Counted from the first letter of the stretch, positions 16,639-25,856 are shown. The stretch is 64,000 bases of DNA from UBA4416 sp035439445 (GCA_035439445.1 DAORKG010000005.1:1-64000), one strand, 5' to 3'. Notes: generated by a model from the letters alone, not told the origin. Made by a program: numbers and translations.

Positions 16639-18747
16639 CTACAAAATAATGATTTTAATTCTATAAGTTATATTTTTCTCTTCACTTACTAATAAATATA
16701 ATCCGGATGCTAAATTGTTTCTTTTTAAAGTATAGCTATTACTTGAACAGGTTTCCTCTAATACAATTTGTCCGGAAGAATTATATAGTTTTATAAGTTT
16801 TAAATCAGAATTATTAAAAGATAATGTTGTTTCATTTATCATAGGATTTGGATAAACCCGAATCCCATTAAAATAACTTATATCATTTACACCGGCCAGA
16901 TTTTCGCCGCACCACATGGCGCCAAAACCATCTAGTTTTCCATACCCCCATTTATTATTTGGTAATGCACTTCCGGTAAATACATCCTCATAAGCACAAT
17001 TGATAATTGCTTGTTTTACTTGTTGGTTAGTGGCTGTTGGATGGCGCTGAAAGTACAAGGCAGCTAATCCTGCAACAACAGGGCTTGACGAGGATGTGCC
17101 ACCTGCGGTTACATGATAACCTCCCTGCGCCACTACATATGGAGCGTTTACTTTCAAATTAAAAATATGTGCCAATGGTGATGCTGCCATAATAGTAGCA
17201 CCTGTTGCCGTTATATCAGGCTTAATTCTGTTATCTCTTGTTGGTCCAATACTACTGCTCGAATGTAATTGTCCGGGTACATCCGAATTTGTTCTTAAAA
17301 TATTATTCACGTCAATATATTGATTTCGGTTGATGTAGTTCCCTACTGCTATAACTTCATTACTACACTGAAAACTACTCACTATGGTTTGCATTGTATC
17401 TGCCATTTTATAATGCACAATTTTTGGATATTCTGAAATATTGGGCATAGCTCCGGTTACATAGTCAAAATTCCATGAGTCTATTCTTCCATTTCCGGTA
17501 TGAGAAATGCTCCACAAAAGCCCAATTGTATCAGCGGTAATAGTCAAGTTCAATTCGTATACACCAAAAGAATTAATACTGGCAACACTTTCTATAATAC
17601 CAATACGGTGATTGTTGTGAAAAATAGTATCTCTTTTTAATGTGTTTAGTGCGTAGTTATAAGCTTTAAAATCTGTTGCACCTAAATCCACCAAATTAGT
17701 ATCGGTTACTCCAATGCTGTATTTCACGTTTTTTATTTGTGCTGTATCTGCATACTCGCTTACTTCGGTATATTGATTGTTGTTGTATAGCCAAGTGAAA
17801 TTTGTATCTGTTGGAATGATGTTATAACCCACATGAAAGGCAGCAGACCCTCCGTTTCCTGCTGATGCCACTAGGGCTCTTCCCGGAATATTTGCTATCA
17901 TATTGTCAATTAGTTTTGCCTCTAAATCTGTGCCATCATGGCTTCCATAATAATCACCCACACTGGCATTAATTACAATAGGTTTATTGAGTGTCTGAGC
18001 TTTGGTTACCAAGTAATTTACGGCATCAGCAATTGTGTTGCCGGGTCTGTTAAAGTCAAGCGCCACAACAATAATATCTGCTTTTGGGGCAACTCCTTCA
18101 TATTTGTTTATAGAGTATCCATTGCCTGCTGCTATTCCTGCGCTATTTGTGCCATGTCCATAATGCTGCATGTCTGTGTGTGTGCATAAACCCTGATTAA
18201 TTTGGGAATTATTCCATTCCTGACCATATCCAAAAACTGTTGGAGTATTTACTGCTACTAGTTTAGTCATATCCCACAAGTAGTTTATTCTACTATGCCC
18301 ATTTACATCTTTAAAATCAGGATGATTGAAATCAGTACCTGAATCAATAATGCCCACTATAACACCTGTTCCATCATAAGATTGAAATAATGGAGATAAT
18401 CCTTGCTTGATTGATTTTATTCTATTTCTAACCATACATGTATCGCCCATTAATTGCAGATGGTGCTTAACATACTCGATGCGTAAAATATTTTTTAATT
18501 TAGACATAGACTTGATAGAATTTATGCTAGAACTCACAGCATAAATATTGCCGACTTGATAATGAATTTTTGTATTAGGAAACGCACTAAAATTTAATTT
18601 AGAATCAGCCTTTGTTAAAACCAATACACTAATAATTTCATTTGGTGTACCGGATTCTAATTTTTTAATCAGTTCAGCATTGAATATAGATTGGGCTTGA
18701 AGTCCAATAAAAAGCAGGATATTAAAAAATGTAAAATACAGCCTCAT
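16639..18747 (-). CDS. Subtilisin-like serine peptidase with type IX sorting domain
   Basis: A 702-residue secreted S8 peptidase. Signal peptide to about residue 19; catalytic Asp135 in VGIIDSGTDFNHPDF; His198 in HGTNSAGIAAG; Ser552 in GGTSSSSPVVAGL; the oxyanion Asn lies in ASAGNGG. The long insert between His and Ser regions (300-460) resembles a PPC/PA-type insertion. The last 75 residues (from VYPNPMINETTLSF to the end) are a T9SS type A C-terminal sorting domain, so it should be exported across the outer membrane and attached or released. The active site is intact. It is divergent from the secreted unknown at 18797. Confidence 0.92.
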   Translation of the reverse strand: MRLYFTFFNILLFIGLQAQSIFNAELIKKLESGTPNEIISVLVLTKADSKLNFSAFPNTKIHYQVGNIYAVSSSINSIKSMSKLKNILRIEYVKHHLQLMGDTCMVRNRIKSIKQGLSPLFQSYDGTGVIVGIIDSGTDFNHPDFKDVNGHSRINYLWDMTKLVAVNTPTVFGYGQEWNNSQINQGLCTHTDMQHYGHGTNSAGIAAGNGYSINKYEGVAPKADIIVVALDFNRPGNTIADAVNYLVTKAQTLNKPIVINASVGDYYGSHDGTDLEAKLIDNMIANIPGRALVASAGNGGSAAFHVGYNIIPTDTNFTWLYNNNQYTEVSEYADTAQIKNVKYSIGVTDTNLVDLGATDFKAYNYALNTLKRDTIFHNNHRIGIIESVASINSFGVYELNLTITADTIGLLWSISHTGNGRIDSWNFDYVTGAMPNISEYPKIVHYKMADTMQTIVSSFQCSNEVIAVGNYINRNQYIDVNNILRTNSDVPGQLHSSSSIGPTRDNRIKPDITATGATIMAASPLAHIFNLKVNAPYVVAQGGYHVTAGGTSSSSPVVAGLAALYFQRHPTATNQQVKQAIINCAYEDVFTGSALPNNKWGYGKLDGFGAMWCGENLAGVNDISYFNGIRVYPNPMINETTLSFNNSDLKLIKLYNSSGQIVLEETCSSNSYTLKRNNLASGLYLLVSEEKNITYRIKIIIL

Positions 18748-18796
18748 GGGTTAAATTTTATAGCATTAAGTTACAAATTATTTAGATATTTACAAC

Positions 18797-19447
18797 ATGC
18801 GATTTGTGCTCATAGTTTTAATGGTTGTTTTTTTAGGACTGCCAAGAGTAAAAGCACAGGATTCTATTGCTTATACCAAAGATTTTAGATTGTATGAAGG
18901 TTTGTATTTAGGATACCAAGATTTTAGATACAACTGGCCTATTTCTAAAGAAAAAATCATTACAAAAATCAATAAAGATCAACTTGACTTTTACTCGAAA
19001 CTAATTGAAGAAGAATTTATTGAATATACCGAAAGAGATGGTACCGTTGCTAAAATAAAATCAGAACAAGTTTGGGGTTATTGTCAAAACAACATTATTT
19101 TCATTAATCAAGGTAAAAGTTTTTATCGCATTCCTGTTTTTGGAGCAATAAGCAATTTTATTGGAACCGTTGAAGTATTGAGTTATTCTCCTGGTTATGA
19201 TCCGTTTATGAATGCACCCATAAATAGTACAGCGATGAAAACCCGAGAAATTCGTCAGTTTTTATTTGATTTTTATAGCGGAGAGATTGTGCCCTTTAGC
19301 ATTGAGAAACTAGAAGAATTTTTAAAGAGAGATGAAGCGGTTTATAAAGAATTTATGTCTCTTGGTAAGAAAAAGAAAAAAGAACTGGCTACTAAATACA
19401 TCAGAATGTATAATGAGAAACATCAGGTATATTTCCCAAAAGGCTGA
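18797..19447 (+). CDS. Uncharacterised secreted protein
   Basis: A 216-residue protein with a signal peptide (residues 1-20, cleavage after VKA). The mature part starts with FRLYEGLYLGYQDFRYNWPI and contains strands typical of a soluble periplasmic or surface protein; the C-terminus is basic (GKKKKKELATKYIRMYNEKH). I do not recognise a family with confidence; the EGxYxxxxDFxxNxPI opening recurs in uncharacterised Bacteroidota proteins. It is divergent from the subtilase gene (49-base gap) and followed by another secreted unknown. Confidence 0.7.
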   Translation: MRFVLIVLMVVFLGLPRVKAQDSIAYTKDFRLYEGLYLGYQDFRYNWPISKEKIITKINKDQLDFYSKLIEEEFIEYTERDGTVAKIKSEQVWGYCQNNIIFINQGKSFYRIPVFGAISNFIGTVEVLSYSPGYDPFMNAPINSTAMKTREIRQFLFDFYSGEIVPFSIEKLEEFLKRDEAVYKEFMSLGKKKKKELATKYIRMYNEKHQVYFPKG

Positions 19448-19506
19448 TAAAAATCAAATAACATATTTTTCGATTTTGTAATTTTGTATCATCAAACAAT
19501 ATAATC

Positions 19507-20151
19507 ATGAAAAAAATAATTTTAAGTTTATTAATGGTGTCTACACTTGGCGTGTTTGCACAATTTACAGCAAAGGATGTGTTTAGTTCAAAAACCATTG
19601 TGTGGTATGGTTTAAATTTTTCGGAAGCTAAAATGGTAGGTCAGTTCGATCAGGCAATGGGAGCCGGACCTGCAAGTGGCAGCGATATTAAAAATAAATG
19701 GATTCCGCAATGGAACTCATTAATTATGACAGAACAAAAAAATTTCAAAATAAAAGAAGCCTTTCAAAAAGACGAAGTGTTTTATGATATTACTCCAACC
19801 GAAAAGCAAAATCAAAACATCAACTCCGATGATTTGATGAGTTTTAATACCTACACCTTTAAAGATGCTCAAAAAACAGCTAAAGAAATTGTATCGAAAT
19901 TAAAAGGCGGAGAAAAAACCGAAGGTATTGGTGTTACATTTATTGTTGAAAGTTTCAATAAATCAATGGATGAAGCCGTGGTTTATGTAACAGTATTTGA
20001 CATCAAAACAAAAAATATTTTAATTTTAGAAAGAATGGTAGGTAAACCAATGGGTATCGGCTTACGTAATTTCTGGGCAGGCGCCATGAAACATGTTATC
20101 AAACAAATCACTACTGATTACTATAATCTTTGGAAATCAAAAGCAAAATAA
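19507..20151 (+). CDS. Uncharacterised secreted protein
   Basis: A 214-residue protein with a signal peptide (residues 1-18, cleavage after VFA). The mature part starts FTAKDVFSSKTIVWYGLNFSEAKM and seems to be an alpha/beta soluble domain; the last 50 residues hold an amphipathic helix (NFWAGAMKHVIKQITTDYYN). I recognise no catalytic motif or family. A terminator at 20172-20202 ends the unit. It begins 59 bases after the preceding gene and may share its transcript. Confidence 0.7.
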   Translation: MKKIILSLLMVSTLGVFAQFTAKDVFSSKTIVWYGLNFSEAKMVGQFDQAMGAGPASGSDIKNKWIPQWNSLIMTEQKNFKIKEAFQKDEVFYDITPTEKQNQNINSDDLMSFNTYTFKDAQKTAKEIVSKLKGGEKTEGIGVTFIVESFNKSMDEAVVYVTVFDIKTKNILILERMVGKPMGIGLRNFWAGAMKHVIKQITTDYYNLWKSKAK

Positions 20152-20171
20152 CTCATGCTTTATTTCGTGTC

Positions 20172-20202
20172 AAAAAAGGTGTAAATTATTACACCTTTTT
20201 TT
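20172..20202 (+). terminator. Intrinsic terminator after the secreted-protein genes
   Basis: Stem GGTGTAA/TTACACC with an ATTA loop, preceded by A6 and followed by T7. It separates the secreted-protein genes from ettA. Confidence 0.9.
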
Positions 20203-20261
20203 AGTTTAGCCCTTTATTTATCGGCTTTTTCTACTAACTTTATAACCTCAAATTTTCAATC

Positions 20262-21950
20262 ATGTCAGAAGTAGGAAGACAAATTATTTACAGTATGGTA
20301 AATGTATCTAAGATACATCCGCCACAAAAACAGGTATTAAAAGATATTTATATCTCCTTTTATTATGGAGCTAAAATTGGTGTTTTAGGTTTAAATGGTT
20401 CTGGTAAGTCATCATTATTACGCATTATGGCGGGTATTGATAAAGATTACTTAGGAGAAATTCATCAATCACCAGGATATAGCATTGGTTTATTAGAGCA
20501 GGAACCAAAATTGGACGAAAATAAAACGGTTATTGAAGTTGTTCGTGAAGGCGCTCAAAAGCATGTAGATATTTTAAATGAGTTTGAAGAAGTGAACAAC
20601 AAATTCATGGACGAAGAAATTTTAAACGATCCAGATAAAATGGATAAGTTAATTAATCGTCAGGCTCAATTACAAGAGTTGATTGATCAACACGATTTAT
20701 GGAATTTAGATTCTCGTTTAGAGCGCGCTATGGATGCTTTACGTTGTGCTGAAAGTAATACGCCAATTAAAGTGTTATCAGGTGGTGAGCGTCGTCGTGT
20801 GGCTTTATGTCGTTTGTTATTACAAGAACCGGATATTTTATTATTAGATGAGCCTACCAACCACTTAGATGCTGAGTCAGTTGATTGGTTAGAGCAACAT
20901 TTACAACAATATAAAGGAACCGTTATTGCTGTAACCCACGATCGTTATTTCTTAGATAACGTAGCAGGTTGGATTTTAGAGTTAGATCGTGGAGAAGGTA
21001 TTCCTTGGAAAGGAAACTATTCTTCGTGGTTAGAGCAAAAAGGCCAACGTTTAAAACAAGAAGAGAAAACAGAATCTAAGCGTCAAAAAACATTAGCGCG
21101 TGAGTTAGATTGGGTTCGTCAGGGAGTGAAAGGACGTGGTGTGAAACAAAAAGCCCGTTTAAATAACTACGATAAAATGATGAATGAAGACATTAAGGAT
21201 AAAGAAGAAAAATTAGAAATCTTTATTCCTAATGGCCCTCGTTTAGGTAACGAAGTGATTGAAGCGCTTGAAGTTTCAAAGGCATTTGGTGATAGATTAT
21301 TATACGAACACTTAAACTTTAAATTGCCTCCTGCGGGAATTGTTGGTATTATTGGTCCAAACGGTGCCGGTAAAACAACCTTGTTCCGTATGATTATGGG
21401 CGAAGAAAAACCAACCAGTGGTGAGTTTAAAGTAGGACCAACAGTAAAAGTGGCTTATGTCGATCAAAATCACAAAGAGTTAGATCCTAACAAAACAGTG
21501 TACGATGTATTAAGTGGTGGTTTAGATAATATTACCATGGGTGGAAAACCAATGAATGCAAGAGCTTATATCTCTCGTTTCAACTTTGGCGGAAGTGATC
21601 AAGGAAAAAAAGTTGGTGTATTATCTGGTGGTGAGCGTAACCGTTTACATTTAGCAATGGCTTTAAAAGAAGAAGGTAACGTGTTGTTGCTGGATGAGCC
21701 TACCAACGATTTAGACGTAAATACATTACGTGCCTTAGAAGAAGGTTTAGAAAACTTTGCGGGTTGTGCTGTAATTATTAGTCACGATAGATGGTTCTTA
21801 GATCGTGTGTGTACACATATTTTAGCATTTGAAGGTGATAGTTCGGTTTATTGGTTTGAAGGAGGATATTCGGAATACGAAGAAAACCGTAAAAAACGTT
21901 TAGGTAATGTGGAGCCAAAACGCCCACGCTATAAAAAACTAACCGTGTAA
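20262..21950 (+). CDS. ettA: Energy-dependent translational throttle protein EttA (ABC-F)
   Basis: A 562-residue soluble ABC-F protein with two nucleotide-binding domains. NBD1: Walker A GLNGSGKSS, signature LSGGERRRVAL, Walker B ILLLDEPTNHLD. The interdomain P-site tRNA interaction motif region is rich in basic residues (QKTLARELDWVRQGVKGRG). NBD2: GPNGAGKTT, LSGGERNRLHLA, LLLDEPTNDLD. There are no membrane segments. EttA binds the ribosomal E site and gates entry into elongation according to energy status. Length and motif spacing are normal. A strong terminator follows. Confidence 0.94.
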   Translation: MSEVGRQIIYSMVNVSKIHPPQKQVLKDIYISFYYGAKIGVLGLNGSGKSSLLRIMAGIDKDYLGEIHQSPGYSIGLLEQEPKLDENKTVIEVVREGAQKHVDILNEFEEVNNKFMDEEILNDPDKMDKLINRQAQLQELIDQHDLWNLDSRLERAMDALRCAESNTPIKVLSGGERRRVALCRLLLQEPDILLLDEPTNHLDAESVDWLEQHLQQYKGTVIAVTHDRYFLDNVAGWILELDRGEGIPWKGNYSSWLEQKGQRLKQEEKTESKRQKTLARELDWVRQGVKGRGVKQKARLNNYDKMMNEDIKDKEEKLEIFIPNGPRLGNEVIEALEVSKAFGDRLLYEHLNFKLPPAGIVGIIGPNGAGKTTLFRMIMGEEKPTSGEFKVGPTVKVAYVDQNHKELDPNKTVYDVLSGGLDNITMGGKPMNARAYISRFNFGGSDQGKKVGVLSGGERNRLHLAMALKEEGNVLLLDEPTNDLDVNTLRALEEGLENFAGCAVIISHDRWFLDRVCTHILAFEGDSSVYWFEGGYSEYEENRKKRLGNVEPKRPRYKKLTV

Positions 21951-21954
21951 ATTT

Positions 21955-21983
21955 AAAGCCCCGCCAACTAGCGGGGCTTTTTT
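21955..21983 (+). terminator. Intrinsic terminator of ettA
   Basis: GC-rich stem GCCCCGC/GCGGGGC with loop CAACTA and flanking AAA/TTTTTT. Confidence 0.93.
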
Positions 21984-22007
21984 ATTCAAATTCTATAAGA
22001 TTCAATT

Positions 22008-22035
22008 TGTCAGTTCGAGCGAAGTCGAGAACAGA
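22008..22035 (+). repeat. Dispersed 28-bp hairpin repeat, copy 1
   Basis: A 28-base sequence with core CAGTTCGAGCGAAGTCGAGA, identical to a copy at 48983-49010. It forms an imperfect hairpin (GTTC...GAAC with inner TCGA...TCGA). Similar GTTCGAGC-type elements are, to my knowledge, scattered between genes in Bacteroidota genomes and resemble REP sequences. It ends 5 bases before the GTG start of the GDPD gene. Confidence 0.8.
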
Positions 22036-22040
22036 AAAAT

Positions 22041-22964
22041 GTGAGTATTCTAATTTATTTTTATCTTTATTTAATAAAAAATAAATTGTTCAGATTTCTT
22101 CTCATATCATTAAGTATAGCTTTAGTTTCTTGCACTAAAGACCCTGCAACCTTTCATTTAGAAAACCTCAATAATAATGAAATAGGTTGTTTTGGACATG
22201 CTGGTATGGGTACCGAATCTATATACCCAATTAACTGTTTAAAAAGTTTGGAGTCTTGCCTTGGAAGAGGAGCAGATGGAACCGAGATGGATGTACAGAT
22301 AACCAAAGACAGTGTATTGATTATTTTACATGGTTGGAATTTAGATGAAAACACTACTTCTTGCAGTGGATTAATAAAAGATATGAATTGGAGTGATATG
22401 GCAGATTGCAACCGTAAAGCAAAGTTTTTTAACGATATTAAAATCATCACATTTGATGAGTTTATAGAAAACGTATCTAACCCACAGGATATTTTTATAA
22501 CATTGGATTGTAAAGCTACTTATGGTAATTTCGATCAGTTAGCATACTTTAAATTATTTGCACGTACTATTGTAAAATGCCTAAACAAGCATCAATTAGG
22601 TCCGCGTATTTTTATTGAAAATTTAGACCCCGGTTTTTTATTAGCCCTTAAAGATTTAAAACCGGATGCTAATTTATTTTTGCTAACCAATAATTTTGAT
22701 TACGGTATGGAAACCGTTCAAAAATGGGGCTTTTGGGGCTTATCGATGTCTAACCCTTCGGTAACTGTCGAGCAGGTAAAACAAGCACACGATAAAAATA
22801 TTCATGTAACTATTTGGGGCGTGTGGACAGAAAAAGAAAATTATTCGGCTGTTGAAAAATGCCCTGACTTTATACAAACAGATGATATCAATTACCTTTT
22901 AAAAATATTTGGAAAGTATAAGAAAGGAAAAGGCTACTGGTATTCTTTAACTAGCAGTAACTAA
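22041..22964 (+). CDS. Glycerophosphodiester phosphodiesterase-like lipoprotein
   Basis: A 307-residue GDPD TIM-barrel protein behind a lipoprotein signal (lipobox LVSC, Cys31). It would hydrolyse glycerophosphodiesters or a related phosphodiester outside the cytoplasm. Catalytic His53 is in GHAGMGTES, the metal pair is Glu82/Asp84 in GTEMDVQITKD, and the second His97 is in ILHGW. The usual PENT motif after the first His is PINC here, and HD is HG, so it is a divergent member. The listed start is GTG; TTG at 22086 would give a shorter signal and fit the lipobox better. The 3' end overlaps the convergent rnc by 18 bases. Confidence 0.82.
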   Translation: MSILIYFYLYLIKNKLFRFLLISLSIALVSCTKDPATFHLENLNNNEIGCFGHAGMGTESIYPINCLKSLESCLGRGADGTEMDVQITKDSVLIILHGWNLDENTTSCSGLIKDMNWSDMADCNRKAKFFNDIKIITFDEFIENVSNPQDIFITLDCKATYGNFDQLAYFKLFARTIVKCLNKHQLGPRIFIENLDPGFLLALKDLKPDANLFLLTNNFDYGMETVQKWGFWGLSMSNPSVTVEQVKQAHDKNIHVTIWGVWTEKENYSAVEKCPDFIQTDDINYLLKIFGKYKKGKGYWYSLTSSN

Positions 22965-23690
22965 ATTTTCAGCCGCTAATTTCTCCAAAACCAATTGCGC
23001 TACTTTTTGTTCGGCAACTTTTTTCGATTTGTGTTCAAACACACCTTGCTCCACACCATCTATCGATAATTGAATGGTATAGGTTTTTTCTTTGCCGTTG
23101 TGTTCTTCTTTTAAAATGGTGTATTCAAATTGCTTTTTTTGGCGTTGCATCAAAATCTGAAACTGCGATTTGTAATCCGTATCATTTTGCAAAAGTTCAT
23201 TAATGTCTAAATGCGCTTTAATAATTCGGTTCAAAATAAATTTACGAGTCACATCAAATCCCTTATCCAAAAACACAGCACCAATAAAAGCTTCAAAAGC
23301 ATCCCCATAAGCACTGGAGCTTAGTTTTTCTTTTTTGGTTAATCGGGAGTTTAATAAAGTATCAAAGCCAAATTTTTTGGAGAGTGCAAATAAATTTTGG
23401 CCATTTACAATGCGGCTGCGCATTTGGGTTAAAAAACCTTCGTCTTTTTTAGGGAAGAGCTTAAATAAATATTCGGCAACTACAGTTCCTAAAACAGCAT
23501 CGCCCAAAAACTCTAGGCGCTCGTTGCTTTGTAAATGTTCAGTAATTTCTTTAGTGGAACTACTATGTCTAAACGCTTGTTTATACAAAGCAATATTATT
23601 AGGGCTAAACCCTAAAATATTTTTGAGCTTACGTTTAAACTCTTTGTCTTGTTTGTTGAGGGGTGTTAAAGCTGATAAAATTTTTATCAA
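22947..23690 (-). CDS. rnc: Ribonuclease III
   Basis: A 247-residue endonuclease for double-stranded RNA, acting in rRNA processing and mRNA turnover. The signature ERLEFLGDAVLG is at residues 57-68 with the metal ligands; the second acidic site is in SAYGDAFEAFIGAVFLDKG. The C-terminal dsRNA-binding domain occupies about 170-240. It is the last gene of the acpP-fabF-rnc unit, 14 bases after fabF, an order conserved in Bacteroidota. Confidence 0.95.
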   Translation of the reverse strand: MIKILSALTPLNKQDKEFKRKLKNILGFSPNNIALYKQAFRHSSSTKEITEHLQSNERLEFLGDAVLGTVVAEYLFKLFPKKDEGFLTQMRSRIVNGQNLFALSKKFGFDTLLNSRLTKKEKLSSSAYGDAFEAFIGAVFLDKGFDVTRKFILNRIIKAHLDINELLQNDTDYKSQFQILMQRQKKQFEYTILKEEHNGKEKTYTIQLSIDGVEQGVFEHKSKKVAEQKVAQLVLEKLAAENLVTAS

Positions 23691-23704
23691 AGCAGTTAAT
23701 TAAA

Positions 23705-24958
23705 TTAAGCTGTGTATTTTTTAACAACAACTGCCGCATTATGACCGCCAAAACCAAAAGTATTACTAATTGCATAATTAATAGTACGTTTTTGAGCTTT
23801 GTTAAACGTTAAGTTTAATTTTGGGTCTAAATCCGGATCAGGATTTACATTGTTAATAGTTGGAGGAGCAATATCGTTTTGAACCGCTAATACAGTAGCC
23901 ATAGCTTCAATTGCACCTGCAGCACCTAATAAATGCCCGGTCATTGATTTTGTAGAGCTGATGTTCATTTTATAAGCTTGCTCTCCAAACACATTAGTAA
24001 TTGCTTTTAACTCAGCCAAATCACCTAAAGGAGTACTAGTTCCATGTGTGTTGATGTAATCAACAACTTCTGGTCCAATTCCGGCATCTTTTAAGGCACG
24101 TTGCATTACTAAAGTAGCACCTAAACCTTCAGGATGTGGAGCTGTAATATGATGTGCATCTGCACTCATACCACCACCAATAATTTCTGCATAAATTTTT
24201 GCACCTCTTGCAAGGGCATGGTCTAATTCTTCTAAAATTAAAGCAACACCACCTTCGCCTAACACAAAACCATCACGGTCTACGTCATAAGGGCGAGAAG
24301 CAGTTTCAGGGCTTTCGTTTCTGGTACTCATTGCTTGGCAGGCATTAAAACCACCAATACCACTTTCGTTAATAGCAGCTTCAGAACCACCGGCAACAAT
24401 TGCATTAGCTTTACCTAATTTGATATAAGTAAAAGCGTCAATTAAAGCTGAAGTAGAAGATGCACAAGCAGAAACTGTTGTGAAGTTAGGACCTCTAAAT
24501 CCAAAACGCATAGATATATGTCCTGAACATATATCTGCAATCATTTTCGGAATAAAGAAAGGGTTAAAGCGGGGATTTCCGTCGCCTTTTGCAAAGTTAA
24601 ACGTCTCAGTTTGGAAAGTATCTAAACCACCAATACCTGATCCCCAAATAACACCAATTTCGTTTTTATCAATACCTTCTGCATCCAATCCGGCATCTTT
24701 TACTGCTTGCACCGAAGCAGCAATACCGTAATGAGAGAAAGCATCTAAACGTTGAGCTTCTTTTCTGTCAAAATAATCTTCTAATTTAAATCCCTTTACT
24801 TCGCAAGCAAAGCGAGTTTTAAATTTAGATGCATCAAAACGTGTAATAGGTGCGGCACCGCTTACGCCATTAATTAAATTTGTCCAATAATCATTTACAT
24901 TACTGCCCAAAGGTGTAACAGCACCAAGTCCCGTAACTACTACGCGCTTAAATTGCAT
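23705..24958 (-). CDS. fabF: 3-oxoacyl-[acyl-carrier-protein] synthase II
   Basis: A 417-residue condensing enzyme of type II fatty-acid synthesis. The active-site Cys165 is in VSACASS; the two His are in NTHGTSTPLGD and TGHLLGAAGA; the C-terminal NTFGFGGHNA loop is intact. It elongates acyl-ACP using malonyl-ACP in the cytoplasm. It lies 29 bases downstream of acpP, its substrate carrier, and 14 bases upstream of rnc. Confidence 0.96.
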   Translation of the reverse strand: MQFKRVVVTGLGAVTPLGSNVNDYWTNLINGVSGAAPITRFDASKFKTRFACEVKGFKLEDYFDRKEAQRLDAFSHYGIAASVQAVKDAGLDAEGIDKNEIGVIWGSGIGGLDTFQTETFNFAKGDGNPRFNPFFIPKMIADICSGHISMRFGFRGPNFTTVSACASSTSALIDAFTYIKLGKANAIVAGGSEAAINESGIGGFNACQAMSTRNESPETASRPYDVDRDGFVLGEGGVALILEELDHALARGAKIYAEIIGGGMSADAHHITAPHPEGLGATLVMQRALKDAGIGPEVVDYINTHGTSTPLGDLAELKAITNVFGEQAYKMNISSTKSMTGHLLGAAGAIEAMATVLAVQNDIAPPTINNVNPDPDLDPKLNLTFNKAQKRTINYAISNTFGFGGHNAAVVVKKYTA

Positions 24959-24987
24959 AAAGAATAATTTTTAAAAAAGTAAAGTTC

Positions 24988-25227
24988 TTAGTTTTTTGCG
25001 TTTGCTTCAATATAAGAGATAGCATCTCCTACAGTAGCAATTTTTTCTGCTTGATCATCTGGAATAGCAATATTGAATTCTTTTTCAAATTCCATAATTA
25101 ATTCCACTGTATCTAAAGAATCTGCTCCTAAGTCGTTAGTGAAACTTGCAGTTGGAGTTACTTCTTTTTCTTCTACACCTAATTTATCAACGATGATAGA
25201 TTTTACTTTTGATGAAATGTCTGACAT
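24988..25227 (-). CDS. acpP: Acyl carrier protein
   Basis: A 79-residue acidic helical protein. Ser37 in GADSLDTVEL is the 4'-phosphopantetheine attachment site. It carries acyl chains in fatty-acid synthesis. It is the first gene of the acpP-fabF-rnc unit and is preceded by a good Bacteroidota-type promoter at 25254-25283. Confidence 0.96.
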   Translation of the reverse strand: MSDISSKVKSIIVDKLGVEEKEVTPTASFTNDLGADSLDTVELIMEFEKEFNIAIPDDQAEKIATVGDAISYIEANAKN

Positions 25228-25253
25228 TGTGTTTTAGTTTTTAAAATTCGGGA

Positions 25254-25283
25254 CAAAGATAGTTGTATGAATTAAAAAACAAA
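25254..25283 (-). promoter_or_regulatory. Promoter of acpP-fabF-rnc
   Basis: On the minus strand, TTTG (25283-25280) is followed after 18 bases by TATCTTTG (25261-25254), matching the Bacteroidota -33/-7 consensus TTTG and TAnnTTTG. The start of transcription would be near 25247, giving a leader of about 20 nt before the acpP ATG. Confidence 0.65.
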
Positions 25284-25396
25284 AAAAAATGCCGTTAAGT
25301 AATTAACTGTTTTTCAAACATTTAATCAAATAATAGCATTTTTCACTAGTTCAAATTAGTAAATGAAGGGCTAAAAAAGCATTTATGTTCCAACTC

Positions 25397-25693
25397 TCAG
25401 GCCGACTTTTTTATCACTTTATGATGGTGATGATGCCTGTGAGAATAAGAACGGGATATTTTTTTATTAGAGTTATCCTCCTCTTTATTGTATTTGGCAG
25501 CAATTTTTGAGATGACAAAAATTAACACACCAAATATGGCTACACCTCCAACAATGTATCCACTCACAATTAAGTCTTCGGGTTTTTCGTTTAAAAACTT
25601 CCCTTTTTCCTGTGCCCTCATTAGTGATGAGGCAAAAAGTGATAAAATAGTAAGTAAAGTGCCACCGCTAGCTGTTTTTTTAATTGTTTCCAT
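25397..25693 (-). CDS. Small membrane protein with a His-rich tail
   Basis: A 98-residue protein with two hydrophobic segments: one at about 10-27 that may be a signal or anchor (LLTILSLFASSLMRAQ), and one at about 44-64 (SGYIVGGVAIFGVLIFVISKIA). The C-terminal tail is basic and ends with SHRHHHHHKVIKKSA. The tail presumably faces the cytoplasm if the first segment is cleaved or paired; it could bind metal ions or nucleic acid, but no family is recognised. It stands alone between acpP and rimP, in opposite orientation to rimP. Confidence 0.6.
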   Translation of the reverse strand: METIKKTASGGTLLTILSLFASSLMRAQEKGKFLNEKPEDLIVSGYIVGGVAIFGVLIFVISKIAAKYNKEEDNSNKKISRSYSHRHHHHHKVIKKSA

Positions 25694-25824
25694 AATTCTT
25701 AAGGTTGTGTCTTTTATTTCTAAATAGAAAGACGGTAAGAAATAAAAAACGGTTAAACGTTATAGTTCGGGGGACTGCTTATCTAATTTAACGACTAAAA
25801 TCATAATTAGTTGTGTTAATTTTA

Positions 25825-25856
25825 TTTGGTTATTAACAAAGATGTGCTTATATTTG
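25825..25856 (+). promoter_or_regulatory. Promoter of rimP-nusA-infB
   Basis: TTTG (25825-25828), a 20-base spacer, and TATATTTG (25849-25856) give a full match to the Bacteroidota -33/-7 consensus. Transcription would begin near 25863, so the transcript carries a leader of about 57 nt that contains the hairpin at 25887-25908. Confidence 0.7.
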
